Positions 51,993 through 61,840 are shown, counted from the first letter of the stretch. The stretch is 64,000 nucleotides of DNA from an uncultured Bacteroides sp. (GCA_902168185.1 CABHOV010000035.1:1-64000), one strand, 5' to 3'. Translations and numbers: made by a program. Notes: a model not told the origin generated them from the letters alone.

Positions 51993-53597
51993 ATGTTACG
52001 AAAGAATTTTATATACATTGTTGTATTCGTCATCGGGATTCTACTCCTTGTAAATTCGCTCTTCACCAAGTATAACAATGATATTATTACGCGTAATAAA
52101 GCGCTGCAGGAAGAGACTGAAAAAGCAAAGATATATTATGATCAAATAGGAAAGATACTGATCCATGCGCTCGACATCGGGTTGAGAGGATATGCTATCA
52201 TTCCTGAGGAGCGGTTCGCGGCACCCTTGCATAATGCAATTCATTGGCAAGATAGTATCCTTCATCATGTAGAGGTACCGCTTAAAAAGTTAGGACATGA
52301 TATGCATGAGTTCTATATATTCAAGGATTCACTTGACTCCTATGCCCGCTATTGCCTCGAATTAAAACAACTTATCCAAGCCGGAAACCGAAGAGAATTT
52401 CTGAACCGTTTTACATCGGATAAGGGAGGACATTTATACTGGCAATACTTAGAATGCGAAATACACATGATCGCATTTATGGATAGCATCGATGAAGAAG
52501 CCGAGAACCAATACCAGGCTGCGCTCACGCGTAACTATATATTACAGATTGTATTTTTTCTGATTTGTTTTCCTACACTACTCTATACTGCCTATTATAC
52601 TCAGAAAACATTTAAGTTGTCGGAGCTGCTGCGTGAATCGGAAGCTGAGAAAAATAAAATTCTAAAAGAACAAAACGTTGGTCTTGAACGTCTGGTGCAG
52701 GAGCGAACGGCAGAAATTGCCTCACAAAACGAAGAGCTCGCTTCACAGCGTGATATACTTACGTTACAGAATAAACAACTTCACGAAGCACAGGTTACCA
52801 TTGCGTTGCAGAACAATGAGATCCAATCTAAAAATGAACAACTTGAAATCGATGTAGCGAGTCGAACGCAGGAGTTACAAAATGCCAACCGCGAACTGAT
52901 CCAGCAAAATAATCAGCTTGAGCAATTTGCATTTATAGCAGCCCATAATTTACGCGCACCCTTAGCGCGTATTCTTGGCTTGTCAAATGTTATTCAGATC
53001 AGCACCAGGCAAGCAGACAAAGATCATGCTATTGAAAAACTGGTAAAGTCTACATACGATATGGATCATGTTATAAAAGACTTAGCAGTGATCCTGGAAA
53101 TCAAAAAGCATACGAGTAATCTCGTTGAGATCGATTTACATTTTGTGCTGACACGAGTATTGAAGGTACTTGAAAAAGAGATTGAAGATACGCAAGCAAA
53201 AATCGTCAGCGATTTCACAGAAATAGACAGACTATATTCTGTTTTACCATACGTTGAAAGTATACTGTATAATCTGATCAGCAATGCTATCAAGTACCGT
53301 GATCCGAATCGTACGCCTGTTATTACGCTCATCACAACAATACAAGATGAATATATACGGTTAAGCGTTACAGACAATGGTCTCGGCATTGATCTTTCCT
53401 TGCATGGGCAAAATATGTTTAATCTCTATAAACGTTTTCACCTCCACATGGAAGGCAAGGGTCTCGGGCTATACCTGGTACGTTCGCAGCTTACAGCATT
53501 GGGTGGAAAAATAGAAGTACAAAGTCAGCCTGATGTCGGGACAACGTTTCATGTATATATTAAACGACAATTTGCTGAGGTATATATCGACTCATAA
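51993..53597 (+). CDS. Membrane sensor histidine kinase
   Basis: 534 residues. Two membrane helices (about 6-24 and 185-205) flank a helical CHASE3-like periplasmic sensor. A long coiled coil (about 215-305) follows, then HisKA (FAFIAAHNLRAPLARILGLS) and HATPase_c with N box NLISNAIKYRD, DNGLGID and GKGLGLYLV. All catalytic boxes appear intact. An AGGGAGAG sequence lies 5 nt before the ATG. No response regulator is adjacent, so it is an orphan kinase. Confidence 0.92.
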   Translation: MLRKNFIYIVVFVIGILLLVNSLFTKYNNDIITRNKALQEETEKAKIYYDQIGKILIHALDIGLRGYAIIPEERFAAPLHNAIHWQDSILHHVEVPLKKLGHDMHEFYIFKDSLDSYARYCLELKQLIQAGNRREFLNRFTSDKGGHLYWQYLECEIHMIAFMDSIDEEAENQYQAALTRNYILQIVFFLICFPTLLYTAYYTQKTFKLSELLRESEAEKNKILKEQNVGLERLVQERTAEIASQNEELASQRDILTLQNKQLHEAQVTIALQNNEIQSKNEQLEIDVASRTQELQNANRELIQQNNQLEQFAFIAAHNLRAPLARILGLSNVIQISTRQADKDHAIEKLVKSTYDMDHVIKDLAVILEIKKHTSNLVEIDLHFVLTRVLKVLEKEIEDTQAKIVSDFTEIDRLYSVLPYVESILYNLISNAIKYRDPNRTPVITLITTIQDEYIRLSVTDNGLGIDLSLHGQNMFNLYKRFHLHMEGKGLGLYLVRSQLTALGGKIEVQSQPDVGTTFHVYIKRQFAEVYIDS

Positions 53598-53884
53598 TAG
53601 ATAGAGGATACCAGCGTAAAAAATACCAATCCTGATAAAAAATATACCTAAAACTTCGTTAAAATATTTAAAACATTACGTCCGTGCAGACCGATATACC
53701 AGCTTGATTTAGGGTCATTTTACGAATAGCAAAGGAAAATTTACCCGAATCGTTCATTTATGGAATCAACCTTACGCTTTACTTTTTGGTGCGACCTCAT
53801 TGAAGGTACGAACAGCTTTTCTCTGATGAAATAAATACCTATTTTAATGTATTAAACTATATACCTAACCTAAATATCCTACCT

Positions 53885-54208
53885 ATGATTGGCTTAGTTT
53901 TTATCTATTTCATTGGAAAAGCATTTTATGATCTTGCTGAATTACATCACAAAAGCAAATGGGGTTTTGCCATTTTGGGTGTCGTGTCATACTACTTTGG
54001 TGTAGTTATCGGTGGCGTTATACTGGGAGTACTTTCTGAATTACAGGTTATAGCCATCGATGATATTCCAGAGATAGTTGTGGGGTTGATGGCACTCCCG
54101 ATGGGAATATTATTATGCTGGGGTTTCTACAAACTTCTTCAAAAACAATGGAGCAAAGCAGCAGTACCAGAAACCACGGATGTATTGGATAGTGACCTTA
54201 TAAAATAG
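53885..54208 (+). CDS. Small membrane protein, unknown function
   Basis: 107 residues with three hydrophobic segments (about 1-16, 26-50 and 62-85) and a charged C-terminal tail. No family motif recognised. It has its own gap upstream and a strong terminator downstream. Confidence 0.6.
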   Translation: MIGLVFIYFIGKAFYDLAELHHKSKWGFAILGVVSYYFGVVIGGVILGVLSELQVIAIDDIPEIVVGLMALPMGILLCWGFYKLLQKQWSKAAVPETTDVLDSDLIK

Positions 54209-54246
54209 TTTGCGCACAACAATCTCTCTCATAAATAAAGCTTAAG

Positions 54247-54279
54247 CAGAAATCGCTTCTCCGGTAGAAGCGATTTCTG
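54247..54279. terminator. Bidirectional terminator
   Basis: A perfect 14-bp stem (CAGAAATCGCTTCT / AGAAGCGATTTCTG) with a 5-nt loop lies between the convergent small-membrane-protein gene and the propeller kinase gene. Confidence 0.8.
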
Positions 54280-54291
54280 TCTGTAGCCCTC

Positions 54292-57200
54292 TCAACGATT
54301 TCCAAGCGGTATACTGAACGAGAATATACTTCCGCTGCCTACTGTACTCTCTATTGTTAGCTTGCCACCATTTTTCTCTATGAACTCACGACAGAGCATA
54401 AGCCCAAGTCCTGAGCCCTTCTCTCCTGCTGTACCGTATTTTGTGAAATATACTTTATCAAATATTTTCGCGATGTCTTCTTCTGTAAGGCCTGTTCCTT
54501 TATCAGCAACAGATACATATACAAATGCCTGATCTGCCTCTGCGCTGACGAATACCTCTCTGTTGGAAAGCGTAAATTTAATGGCATTGCTCAAAAGATT
54601 CCGCAACACCAGTCGGAGCATTTCTATATCAGCATACACGGTATATTTCACATTGTCCATTACAGCAAGTCGTATATCTTTTTTCTTTGCCTGCAGGCTA
54701 AACAGGTTGATATTCTCCTCTACAATTTCATCGAGCTCAAAGGCCGATGGTTTCACCTGAATTCCCTCCATCTGCTCTCTCGACCACTGTAACAGGTTGT
54801 CTGTGAGTGACGCTACATAGCCAATGCGTTCTTTTAGATCAGGCATCAGTACCCTTTGAAATTCATCTGTTGATATATATCCGGAGTCCATCATCGTAAA
54901 GATCTCACGAAGCTGATTCACCGGGCCCCGAAGATCATGTGAGATAATAGAAAAGAGCTTGTCTTTTGTAATGTTCGACTGCAACAGTGTCTGAGCCTGG
55001 CTTTCTATCTCTATATTTTTCCTGTGTATATCTTCATTTATATCCAGTATCTCTTCGTTCTGAGCCCTGATCTCTTCATTCATTGCAAGCAGTTCTCTCG
55101 TCTTCTCGTTTACTTCTTTTTCAAGCAATTTTTTTTGATGATTTACCCGCCTCATATTGAGAAGTGTTAACAGGTATACGGTAAAGCCAAATACTATAAC
55201 ATAAAGTATATATGCCCATATCGTTCTATATATGGGGGAATCAATGTGAAAGGGGAAGGTGATAATCCGGCTTTCTGTTGCATACACAGTTTTTGCCTGT
55301 AGTGTAAAAATATAATCTCCTTCCGGCAGATTGGTAAAGCGGGCTTCATGCAAATTGGTCCAGTCAGACCACTCTGTATTAAAACCATCCAGCTTATATC
55401 TAAATTTAACATGCTCTTCGTTCTCGAAGTAAGGCAGGTTGAAATAAAAATGTATACTATTATTTTGGTAGGCCAGATTAATGTCTGTGGTTTTTTGACC
55501 GTAACTATAAATAAGAGAATCTTGTGCCAGTACTTTTTTCAGATAGGGTTGAAGTGATTTACTATGTTCCACTTTTGTGAACGAATCGTACACAAAGATT
55601 TTGTTATGATCAGAGATCCAAACGCCATGTTGAGTAGAAAGCATCGCTGGTTCAGTATCTGACCAGGTAACTTTCCGGAAAGGTGTAGTTAGCAACGAAT
55701 ATGTACCGTCTTGTGCTCTTGAAAGCTTTCCTACAATTTCCTCTTCGTTGTGCTTATGATCTTTAGCTCTAAAATACAAATCACCTTCCGTGTTCGTGGT
55801 TAGCTCGTAGATCAGTTTTCCCTTCGTGACTTTGGCAAATCGCTGATCAGGTTCGAACGTATCGCGTACTGGCTGGTAGCTATATATTCCATTTTCAGTT
55901 GCCGCAACTATGCTTTGATCCCTCAGTTTATAGATCCGGTTATTAAGATTGGATGGAAGGCCTTGAGCTATCGTATAAAACTTCTTACTCGTAACAGAAT
56001 CCATTGCTTCGTTAAGGGTAAGCTTCCATATTCCTTTCCCATAATGTGCGATCCAAATATTTCCGTTTTCATCCCGCTCTATAAAGCGCACTTCCTCTTC
56101 AAATCCTTCTATCTTGTGCTTGTGCCAGCCCGTAATATTCTTTTGCACAAGCCATATACCAGATGAATAGGTCCCCATTATAAAATGATCTTTTCGTTCG
56201 TTCACAATGCAAAGTGTTTGCGCTCCCCCATGCTCTATTATCTGCACGGATTTCTTTCCGGTTACTTCATATATACCTGATTCACCAACAGCATACAGTT
56301 TCTCGTTATAATCGTATAGATTGCTAACACCCTTAGAATTGAATGGCACGCGCAGAAATGCATCGTTATCTCTGTAGAATAGTCCACGGTCTGTACCAAC
56401 ATACCGATGCTCACCATATGCACCCAATGAAACCACAATACCGCTCACACCATTCACTTTATTGAAGTAAGAAATTGGAGAGCTCATAGCGATCATTCCT
56501 ATAGATTCATCTGTGGAAAACCACAAATTATGTTGCGCGTCTTCGAATAGCAGGCGAACCCATAAATTACCATTTAGCATTTCATTGGTTACTTTGAAAA
56601 GAATTTCACCGCGCATACCGACAATCACAATTTCCTTATCTGTAAGAATTGCAATCCGTCCTCCCGAAAGCACCGTAATCTTTTTTAACTCCTGATGCTC
56701 GATATATTTGTTAATGCCCTCTGAAAACGGCCGCACAATGCTTGTAGTGGAGAGCTTTTTGTCCATTCTCCACAACTTGAATTTGGAATCCACAAGAACG
56801 TATTCATCATCATCATAACTGCTTATCCATCGAATGTCATGAAACGGAAAGTTGAATTCCATTTTTTCAAATGCTCCATTCCTATAGCTACATATGCCTC
56901 TGGCGTTCATAACACAGACAAATTCGGGAAGCATTATAAATCCCGAGTTCGCCTCATTGAACACCTTCATTTTCGACTTCTCATATACATAGCTATGTCC
57001 GTAATCGTTAAAGAAAACAGTAGCGTCCCTCACCCTTACATCCCGTACTTCACCAAGATCTGCACGTTCCTTTTCCGATAGCAAATACGCTAATGAGTGG
57101 TATTGATACTGCCCGGTTCTATCCTTTTGCATATACCCGAAATCCTTCATCAACCCAACATATATTCTTCCCTGGGCATCGCCTGCCACTGACAATACAT

Positions 57201-57432
57201 AGGCGTTATCCGGCAGTGTGATCAGACTCCACTCTTCTCCGTCATATATAAGAAGCCCATCGGTATTGGCTATATATAGTATTCCCTGTGGGTCTTGCCA
57301 CATCGACCAGTTCTGAGAAGACCCCTTATAGGAATCAACCGGATACTGCTGTATAAAAAGCTGCTGCGCCAGCCCATGAGAACAGGTGAACGCAATAAAA
57401 AGAGTAAATAATATCGATAACCGTATACGCAT
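54292..57432 (-). CDS. Propeller/Y_Y_Y sensor histidine kinase
   Basis: About 1046 residues from the ATG at 57432, chosen because it starts the signal peptide (MRIRLSILFTLFIAFTC). An ATG 6 codons earlier is possible. The periplasmic part is a two-component-regulator propeller (about 25-660) and a Y_Y_Y domain (about 670-750, VKFRYKLDGFNTEWSDW). One membrane helix (about 765-785), a coiled coil, HisKA (LFSIISHDLRGPVNQL) and HATPase_c (NLLSNAIKF, DKGTGL, GSGLGLMLCREF) follow. The sensor half is built like the two PUL regulators, but the output is a kinase with no HTH or receiver. No PUL gene is adjacent. Confidence 0.92.
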   Translation of the reverse strand: MRIRLSILFTLFIAFTCSHGLAQQLFIQQYPVDSYKGSSQNWSMWQDPQGILYIANTDGLLIYDGEEWSLITLPDNAYVLSVAGDAQGRIYVGLMKDFGYMQKDRTGQYQYHSLAYLLSEKERADLGEVRDVRVRDATVFFNDYGHSYVYEKSKMKVFNEANSGFIMLPEFVCVMNARGICSYRNGAFEKMEFNFPFHDIRWISSYDDDEYVLVDSKFKLWRMDKKLSTTSIVRPFSEGINKYIEHQELKKITVLSGGRIAILTDKEIVIVGMRGEILFKVTNEMLNGNLWVRLLFEDAQHNLWFSTDESIGMIAMSSPISYFNKVNGVSGIVVSLGAYGEHRYVGTDRGLFYRDNDAFLRVPFNSKGVSNLYDYNEKLYAVGESGIYEVTGKKSVQIIEHGGAQTLCIVNERKDHFIMGTYSSGIWLVQKNITGWHKHKIEGFEEEVRFIERDENGNIWIAHYGKGIWKLTLNEAMDSVTSKKFYTIAQGLPSNLNNRIYKLRDQSIVAATENGIYSYQPVRDTFEPDQRFAKVTKGKLIYELTTNTEGDLYFRAKDHKHNEEEIVGKLSRAQDGTYSLLTTPFRKVTWSDTEPAMLSTQHGVWISDHNKIFVYDSFTKVEHSKSLQPYLKKVLAQDSLIYSYGQKTTDINLAYQNNSIHFYFNLPYFENEEHVKFRYKLDGFNTEWSDWTNLHEARFTNLPEGDYIFTLQAKTVYATESRIITFPFHIDSPIYRTIWAYILYVIVFGFTVYLLTLLNMRRVNHQKKLLEKEVNEKTRELLAMNEEIRAQNEEILDINEDIHRKNIEIESQAQTLLQSNITKDKLFSIISHDLRGPVNQLREIFTMMDSGYISTDEFQRVLMPDLKERIGYVASLTDNLLQWSREQMEGIQVKPSAFELDEIVEENINLFSLQAKKKDIRLAVMDNVKYTVYADIEMLRLVLRNLLSNAIKFTLSNREVFVSAEADQAFVYVSVADKGTGLTEEDIAKIFDKVYFTKYGTAGEKGSGLGLMLCREFIEKNGGKLTIESTVGSGSIFSFSIPLGNR

Positions 57433-57450
57433 ATCATCTTCCTTAATCAA

Positions 57451-57947
57451 TACTATAATTTAAATAAGATGTAGATCTTTTCCGGAATTATATATTCCTT
57501 TATTTTGATAATTTATAAAATGAAGATGATCAATTTCTGAGAGGAGAACTGTGAAAATCAGTCTGGCAAGAATATCGATATACTTACATCAACAATGCAC
57601 TAATTAAAACAACAGATTAAATTTCCTTCACTATTCATCGAGTTAATTCTTTCATCACCGTGAGCAAGACTAACCCTGAAGGATTATAACATGCTGCCAG
57701 CACATACTTCATTCAAAGGTAACAGATTAATAGTGTCACTTTTACAACTCTTGTCTATTAAATTAATACACCACAATAAGTGGTATGACTTCACAAATAT
57801 TATATGATTGAAATAGGTACTACTAGCCTGTGTGGTATTTATTCGAGAATATAGTATAAACCATCGCTGCTGTAAATCCAGCGTCCATACCTGTGATGAG
57901 GCTAGACTATAGCGCATTTTAATGGCGCGCTATGTTGATATTGGAGA
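57451..57947. other. 497-bp intergenic region
   Basis: A/T-rich gap upstream of the leftward propeller kinase. The 3' end of the response-regulator gene borders it. I see no convincing gene, RNA or strong hairpin. Confidence 0.5.
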
Positions 57948-58325
57948 TTATGATATACTGAATCCAGTGAGTTGATCTTGCTTCAGAGGTTTTTCTATAT
58001 AGTTGATAACCTCTGTATATTGACCTGCCTTTTCACGATCGCTTGTATTAATAGAAGATGAGATCACGACAACTTTTACCTGCTTCGATAATGAGGTTGA
58101 TTTAATTGAATCCAAAAATTCCCATCCGTTCATAACGGGCATATTTATATCCAGAAGGATGAGATACCGGCTGGCTTCCTGAACGTGTGCATGAAGATAT
58201 TCTAAAGCAGTTTTTCCATTTGAAAAAACCATTGGATCAGAACAGAGACCACTGTTCATTATAATTCTCTTATGAAGTAAGACTATAACACCGTCATCAT
58301 CAACAATCAATACTCTTAAACTCAT
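57948..58325 (-). CDS. Single-domain response regulator (CheY-like)
   Basis: 125 residues from the ATG at 58325. The upstream frame continues but would overlap the previous gene. Acidic pocket residues are D9 and D10 in LIVDDD, the phosphoacceptor D59 in LLDINMP, and K112 in IEKPL. There is no output domain. It starts 7 bp after the multi-PAS protein gene, so the two are co-transcribed and probably work in one relay. Confidence 0.92.
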   Translation of the reverse strand: MSLRVLIVDDDGVIVLLHKRIIMNSGLCSDPMVFSNGKTALEYLHAHVQEASRYLILLDINMPVMNGWEFLDSIKSTSLSKQVKVVVISSSINTSDREKAGQYTEVINYIEKPLKQDQLTGFSIS

Positions 58326-58332
58326 CGTAAAG

Positions 58333-60147
58333 TCAATTTTCCAATCGTTCAGTCTTCTTGACAATTTCATGTATGATCGTGTCAAGTTCGTCTGCCGATA
58401 TAATGATATTATTCAATAACTCGGGCAGCTCTATTTCTTCGTCAGGTAAATGCTTGAGTAAATCGATCAACCCTTTTATGCGTGCTAAAGGAGCTCTTAC
58501 TACATGTGATTGTATCCATGCAATTTCCTTTAGCCTTTTATTCTTCTCTTCGATATCCTGTATATATAGTATACGCTTGCTGATGTCGGTAGCAAGAACC
58601 AGCCGGGCTTTGACACCATCCAATTCTATCAGATTGCTTTGTATATCGACGAAGATACGCTCTCCGTTCTTTTTTACATGCGTAAAAACTCCTTGACTGA
58701 AAACACCCGTTTTCTTTGTTTCCGTCACAATCTCTTCGACCTTTTGTACGTCTTCGGGTGGGCGTATATCTTTAATGGACATCGCCATAAATTCTTCACG
58801 ACTATATCCGTAGTGCTTAATGGCTGCGTAATTCACGTTCAAAAAGCGAAACGTCTCTACATCGAATAGCCACATGGGGAACGGACTCATATCAAACAAG
58901 GTCCTATACTTTTCTTCACTTTCGCGAATGATTATTTGCGACAACTTTCGTTCGGTGATGTCTCTGTAATGCGCAATGATCGCTCCGACTGCTGGCTCCT
59001 GAAGAAGGTTTTGAAAATTCAACTCGATCCAGCGATAAGTCCCCCCCGGCAATAACGAGCGATACTCCAGTGTAATGATATTATCAGGATGTATAATAAC
59101 GTTTTCAAAAGCTTTCTTTACCTCGACCTGATCTTCTGGATGAATGATTGCGAATGCAGATATACCAGTTAATGTATCTGCTTTATATCCGAGTATTTTT
59201 TGTCCTGATTCGCTTACTTCCAGAATGACACCTTCCTGATTGAGAATCGTTAATCCATCGGTACTATTTTCAAGAAGCGCTTTAAATCGTTTCTCACTAT
59301 TTTTTACTAAGGTCTCTGCTTGTTTTTTTTCTGTCGCATCGCGCGCAACACAGTATGCTACCATTTCATTTGCATCCCATTTGGCTGTCCAGAATAACCA
59401 AACAATGCGACCATCTTTTGCTAAATAACGGTTCTCATAATATCGAACCTCTATACCTCCGAAGACACTCTCTGAAAGTTCTAGTGTTTTCTTAAAATCT
59501 TCAGGATGTATAAATTCCCATGCCTTCCGTCCGATGAGTTCATCCGGTCTATATCCCAGAATAGTTAAAGAGGCTGCGCTTACATTTAAAAATGTTCCTT
59601 CATTGTTTACTGCGCAAATTAAATCCAGCGATTGATCCATAATCCGCTGAAGCTGTTCACGGCTTTGTCTCAGATTCTCTTCTGCTAATTTTTTCTCTCT
59701 TCGTTCGTTGGTTTCTTTTAAGGCGCGAATGATTTTAGGAGCGATCTGGTATATCTTTTCTTTTAAAACATAATCTGTTACTCCACTCTTGATGAGCTCC
59801 ACAGCATTTTCATCTCCAATCGTTCCGGATACAATCATAAATGGTGTATCCGGTGCAATTTCTTGCTTGAGTTGAAACGCAGAAAGGCCGTTAAAGGAAG
59901 GAAGCGAATAGTCTGAAAGAATTAATTCGGGATTGAAATGGATCAGTTCGTTTTCAAAATCTTGTCGTGTCTGTACTGTTTTTGAAGTGAAATCAAATCC
60001 ACTTCTTCTTAGTTCGTACAAAAGGAGTTCTGTATCCTCAGTACAATCCTCGAGCATCAGAATGCGAATTTTCTTTGACTTTGCGAACAGTGCTTTTTCG
60101 GCACTATGCGAAGTCCTGGACGAAGGAATTTGATCGCTTCTATTCAT
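58333..60147 (-). CDS. Receiver-PAS-PAS-PAS protein ending in a DHp domain without ATPase
   Basis: 604 residues, cytoplasmic. A receiver domain (about 27-145) has the phosphoacceptor D79 in LSDYSLP. Three PAS domains follow (about 165-285, 290-410 and 415-530), each ending in a TD/R-ATEKK-type stop. The C-terminus is a helical hairpin WIQSHVVRAPLARIKGLIDLL with H548 at the HisKA histidine position, and the chain ends 56 residues later. There is no HATPase_c domain. V replaces the acidic residue or N that normally follows the histidine. A CheY-like gene follows 7 bp downstream. It may pass phosphate between receivers or act as a scaffold. Confidence 0.85.
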   Translation of the reverse strand: MNRSDQIPSSRTSHSAEKALFAKSKKIRILMLEDCTEDTELLLYELRRSGFDFTSKTVQTRQDFENELIHFNPELILSDYSLPSFNGLSAFQLKQEIAPDTPFMIVSGTIGDENAVELIKSGVTDYVLKEKIYQIAPKIIRALKETNERREKKLAEENLRQSREQLQRIMDQSLDLICAVNNEGTFLNVSAASLTILGYRPDELIGRKAWEFIHPEDFKKTLELSESVFGGIEVRYYENRYLAKDGRIVWLFWTAKWDANEMVAYCVARDATEKKQAETLVKNSEKRFKALLENSTDGLTILNQEGVILEVSESGQKILGYKADTLTGISAFAIIHPEDQVEVKKAFENVIIHPDNIITLEYRSLLPGGTYRWIELNFQNLLQEPAVGAIIAHYRDITERKLSQIIIRESEEKYRTLFDMSPFPMWLFDVETFRFLNVNYAAIKHYGYSREEFMAMSIKDIRPPEDVQKVEEIVTETKKTGVFSQGVFTHVKKNGERIFVDIQSNLIELDGVKARLVLATDISKRILYIQDIEEKNKRLKEIAWIQSHVVRAPLARIKGLIDLLKHLPDEEIELPELLNNIIISADELDTIIHEIVKKTERLEN

Positions 60148-60340
60148 ACTACGCCTTCTACCTCACTTCCTTAATTTTGACAAACACTTCCATTAAAATT
60201 TATGAGCAAAGGTCAAAAACAAAGAAGAATCATCCTTCAGGACTTTCCTGATTTAAGCTCAGTAGTTTCCTTAGGACGTCATAATTTTTCCGATAACGTT
60301 AAAATCTGGGCTACATCGCATAGACTAAACGTTGTAAAAT

Positions 60341-60372
60341 AAAATCCCGGATCGTGAGGAGTCCGGGATTTT
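60341..60372 (-). terminator. Terminator after SnoaL-ABM gene
   Basis: A perfect 11-bp stem (AAAATCCCGGA / TCCGGGATTTT) with a 10-nt loop lies 20 bp beyond the gene stop. Confidence 0.75.
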
Positions 60373-60392
60373 AAAGTCACAACAAAGTACTG

Positions 60393-61292
60393 CTATTTGA
60401 TATCTGTTATTTGCTTATATACTCCTCTGTCAGAAACTATATTTAGTCTTTTCATCATTTCAGCTATATCGAATCCTTGTTCTTTATACTCTGCCTGCAC
60501 AGCGTCTTTTGCTTTTTGAAGCGCCTCCACGTTTTCCCACAGGGCTACCGTTACGCAAATCAAATTTCCATCCTTATCCGTGTATTCGTAGGCTGCATCA
60601 TGTACAAAACCTGGTAATTTTTTTATGAAGTTTCTGTTTATGCGCATCCTTTCGTAGAATTCATTTTTTGCAGCAGATGGGACAATAAACTTGTCTATAA
60701 AATTAACCTGATCTTTGTTATTTTGTCCGTTAGATAAAGTAGCCAGGTTGGCGGGCAACACTTCTAACTGTTGTAAAAAACCCAGTCGATCAGTCTGCAC
60801 CAACGACCGTATAATTTTTCCATTCTTTAATTCATAAATTACCATTCCATCACTTGAGACCGCCTTACCCGTTGCCTCTATATATTGAAATTTCGCGGTG
60901 TGTGTTCCACTAAATTTTTGCCGTACCATAACCTTATCTCCATCGGCAATCAGTTCCTCTATATTCCACTTTGCATCCGGAAAAGAATTAATCAATGCAA
61001 CCAAAGATTCTTTAAATCCGATAGCTCCTCTCATTCCATTTATACCTATATAGTCGTCTGCTATAAATTCAGAGAGCAACTCCATGTTTCGTTTGTTCAT
61101 TGATTGCTCATACAGTTTTCGTATAACCTCTTTGTTTTTTTCTGTTGTAGACATTTTAACCTCCTCCTTTTTACTGATTTTTTTACCTTCATTGTTCGAC
61201 TGGCCATACACCAGTATTCCTGAAATCAGGAGCATTGCCAACAGCAGACCTCTCCTGATATACTCTGATTTTGTTTCGTTCATTGATTCCAT
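60393..61292 (-). CDS. Exported SnoaL-like/ABM fusion protein
   Basis: 299 residues. An N-terminal hydrophobic segment (about 15-30, GLLLAMLLISGILVYGQ) looks like a signal peptide. A SnoaL-like ester-cyclase/polyketide-cyclase fold spans about 50-175 (VIRKLYEQSMNKRNMELLSEFIADDYIG). An antibiotic-biosynthesis monooxygenase (ABM) domain spans about 185-285 (FIDKFIVPSAAKNEFYERM, LPGFVHDAAYEY, VALWENVEALQKAKDAV). These two small domains are normally separate proteins. No other biosynthetic gene is nearby, so the substrate is unknown. A possible -7 element TAACTTTG lies at 61309-61316 on this strand. Confidence 0.8.
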   Translation of the reverse strand: MESMNETKSEYIRRGLLLAMLLISGILVYGQSNNEGKKISKKEEVKMSTTEKNKEVIRKLYEQSMNKRNMELLSEFIADDYIGINGMRGAIGFKESLVALINSFPDAKWNIEELIADGDKVMVRQKFSGTHTAKFQYIEATGKAVSSDGMVIYELKNGKIIRSLVQTDRLGFLQQLEVLPANLATLSNGQNNKDQVNFIDKFIVPSAAKNEFYERMRINRNFIKKLPGFVHDAAYEYTDKDGNLICVTVALWENVEALQKAKDAVQAEYKEQGFDIAEMMKRLNIVSDRGVYKQITDIK

Positions 61293-61722
61293 CTCGTTGA
61301 TTTTTAAGCAAAGTTATCCCTTGGCTTAAGCAGAGAATTGTAAAAATTCATTGATCTGAGAATCCTATAGATCGAAGTAAAAACCAGTGTAGCGATAATG
61401 CCTGACCGAATAAGTATGAATAGAGGTGGAACGGAATAGTCAGCAAACAGGTATATAATTCTCAAAAACGTCAACAATGCCCAGTTAAATTTGGAGAAAA
61501 ATACTGAGTCACACAGGTATAATGATATCCATTAATGTATACCTATAAATGCTACTTATATCCGCTAATATCTAAGGGCATCATTTGGAAGGGAAGTGAG
61601 GCTGCATATTAGATATACTATACGATCTAAAATGACAATGATTGAACCCTGAGTAAGAAGCTTTCATCTGATTTATTTAAGCACAAAAAAAGACCAATGA
61701 AGTTCATTGATCTTTTCTGCAG
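61293..61722. other. 430-bp intergenic region
   Basis: It lies between the SnoaL-ABM gene start and the leftward tRNA. It holds the tRNA terminator (61685-61716) and the SnoaL-ABM promoter region. No coding sequence is convincing. Confidence 0.6.
61685..61716 (-). terminator. Terminator after tRNA-Arg
   Basis: On the minus strand, a 13-14-bp stem with one mismatch-type wobble (AAAAGATCAATGAA / TTCATTGGTCTTTT) is followed by T residues. It lies 7 nt after the tRNA 3' end. Confidence 0.75.
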
Positions 61723-61794
61723 TAGCCCCGACAGGAATCGAACCTGCATCAAAAGTTTAGGAAACTCCTATTCTATCCATTGAACTACGGGGCC
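61723..61794 (-). tRNA. tRNA-Arg (anticodon CCU)
   Basis: A complete cloverleaf can be folded by hand. The acceptor stem is GGCCCCG with CGGGGCT. The D arm begins AGTTCAATGGAT. The anticodon loop is TTCCTAA within the stem GGAGT/ACTTT. The T arm is GCAGG-TTCGATT-CCTGT. The discriminator base is A and the CCA end is not encoded. The CCU anticodon reads AGG arginine codons. Confidence 0.93.
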
Positions 61795-61840
61795 ATTAGA
61801 TTAACCTAACGGGGCGCAAATATAAAAAATATTCGTTCTC

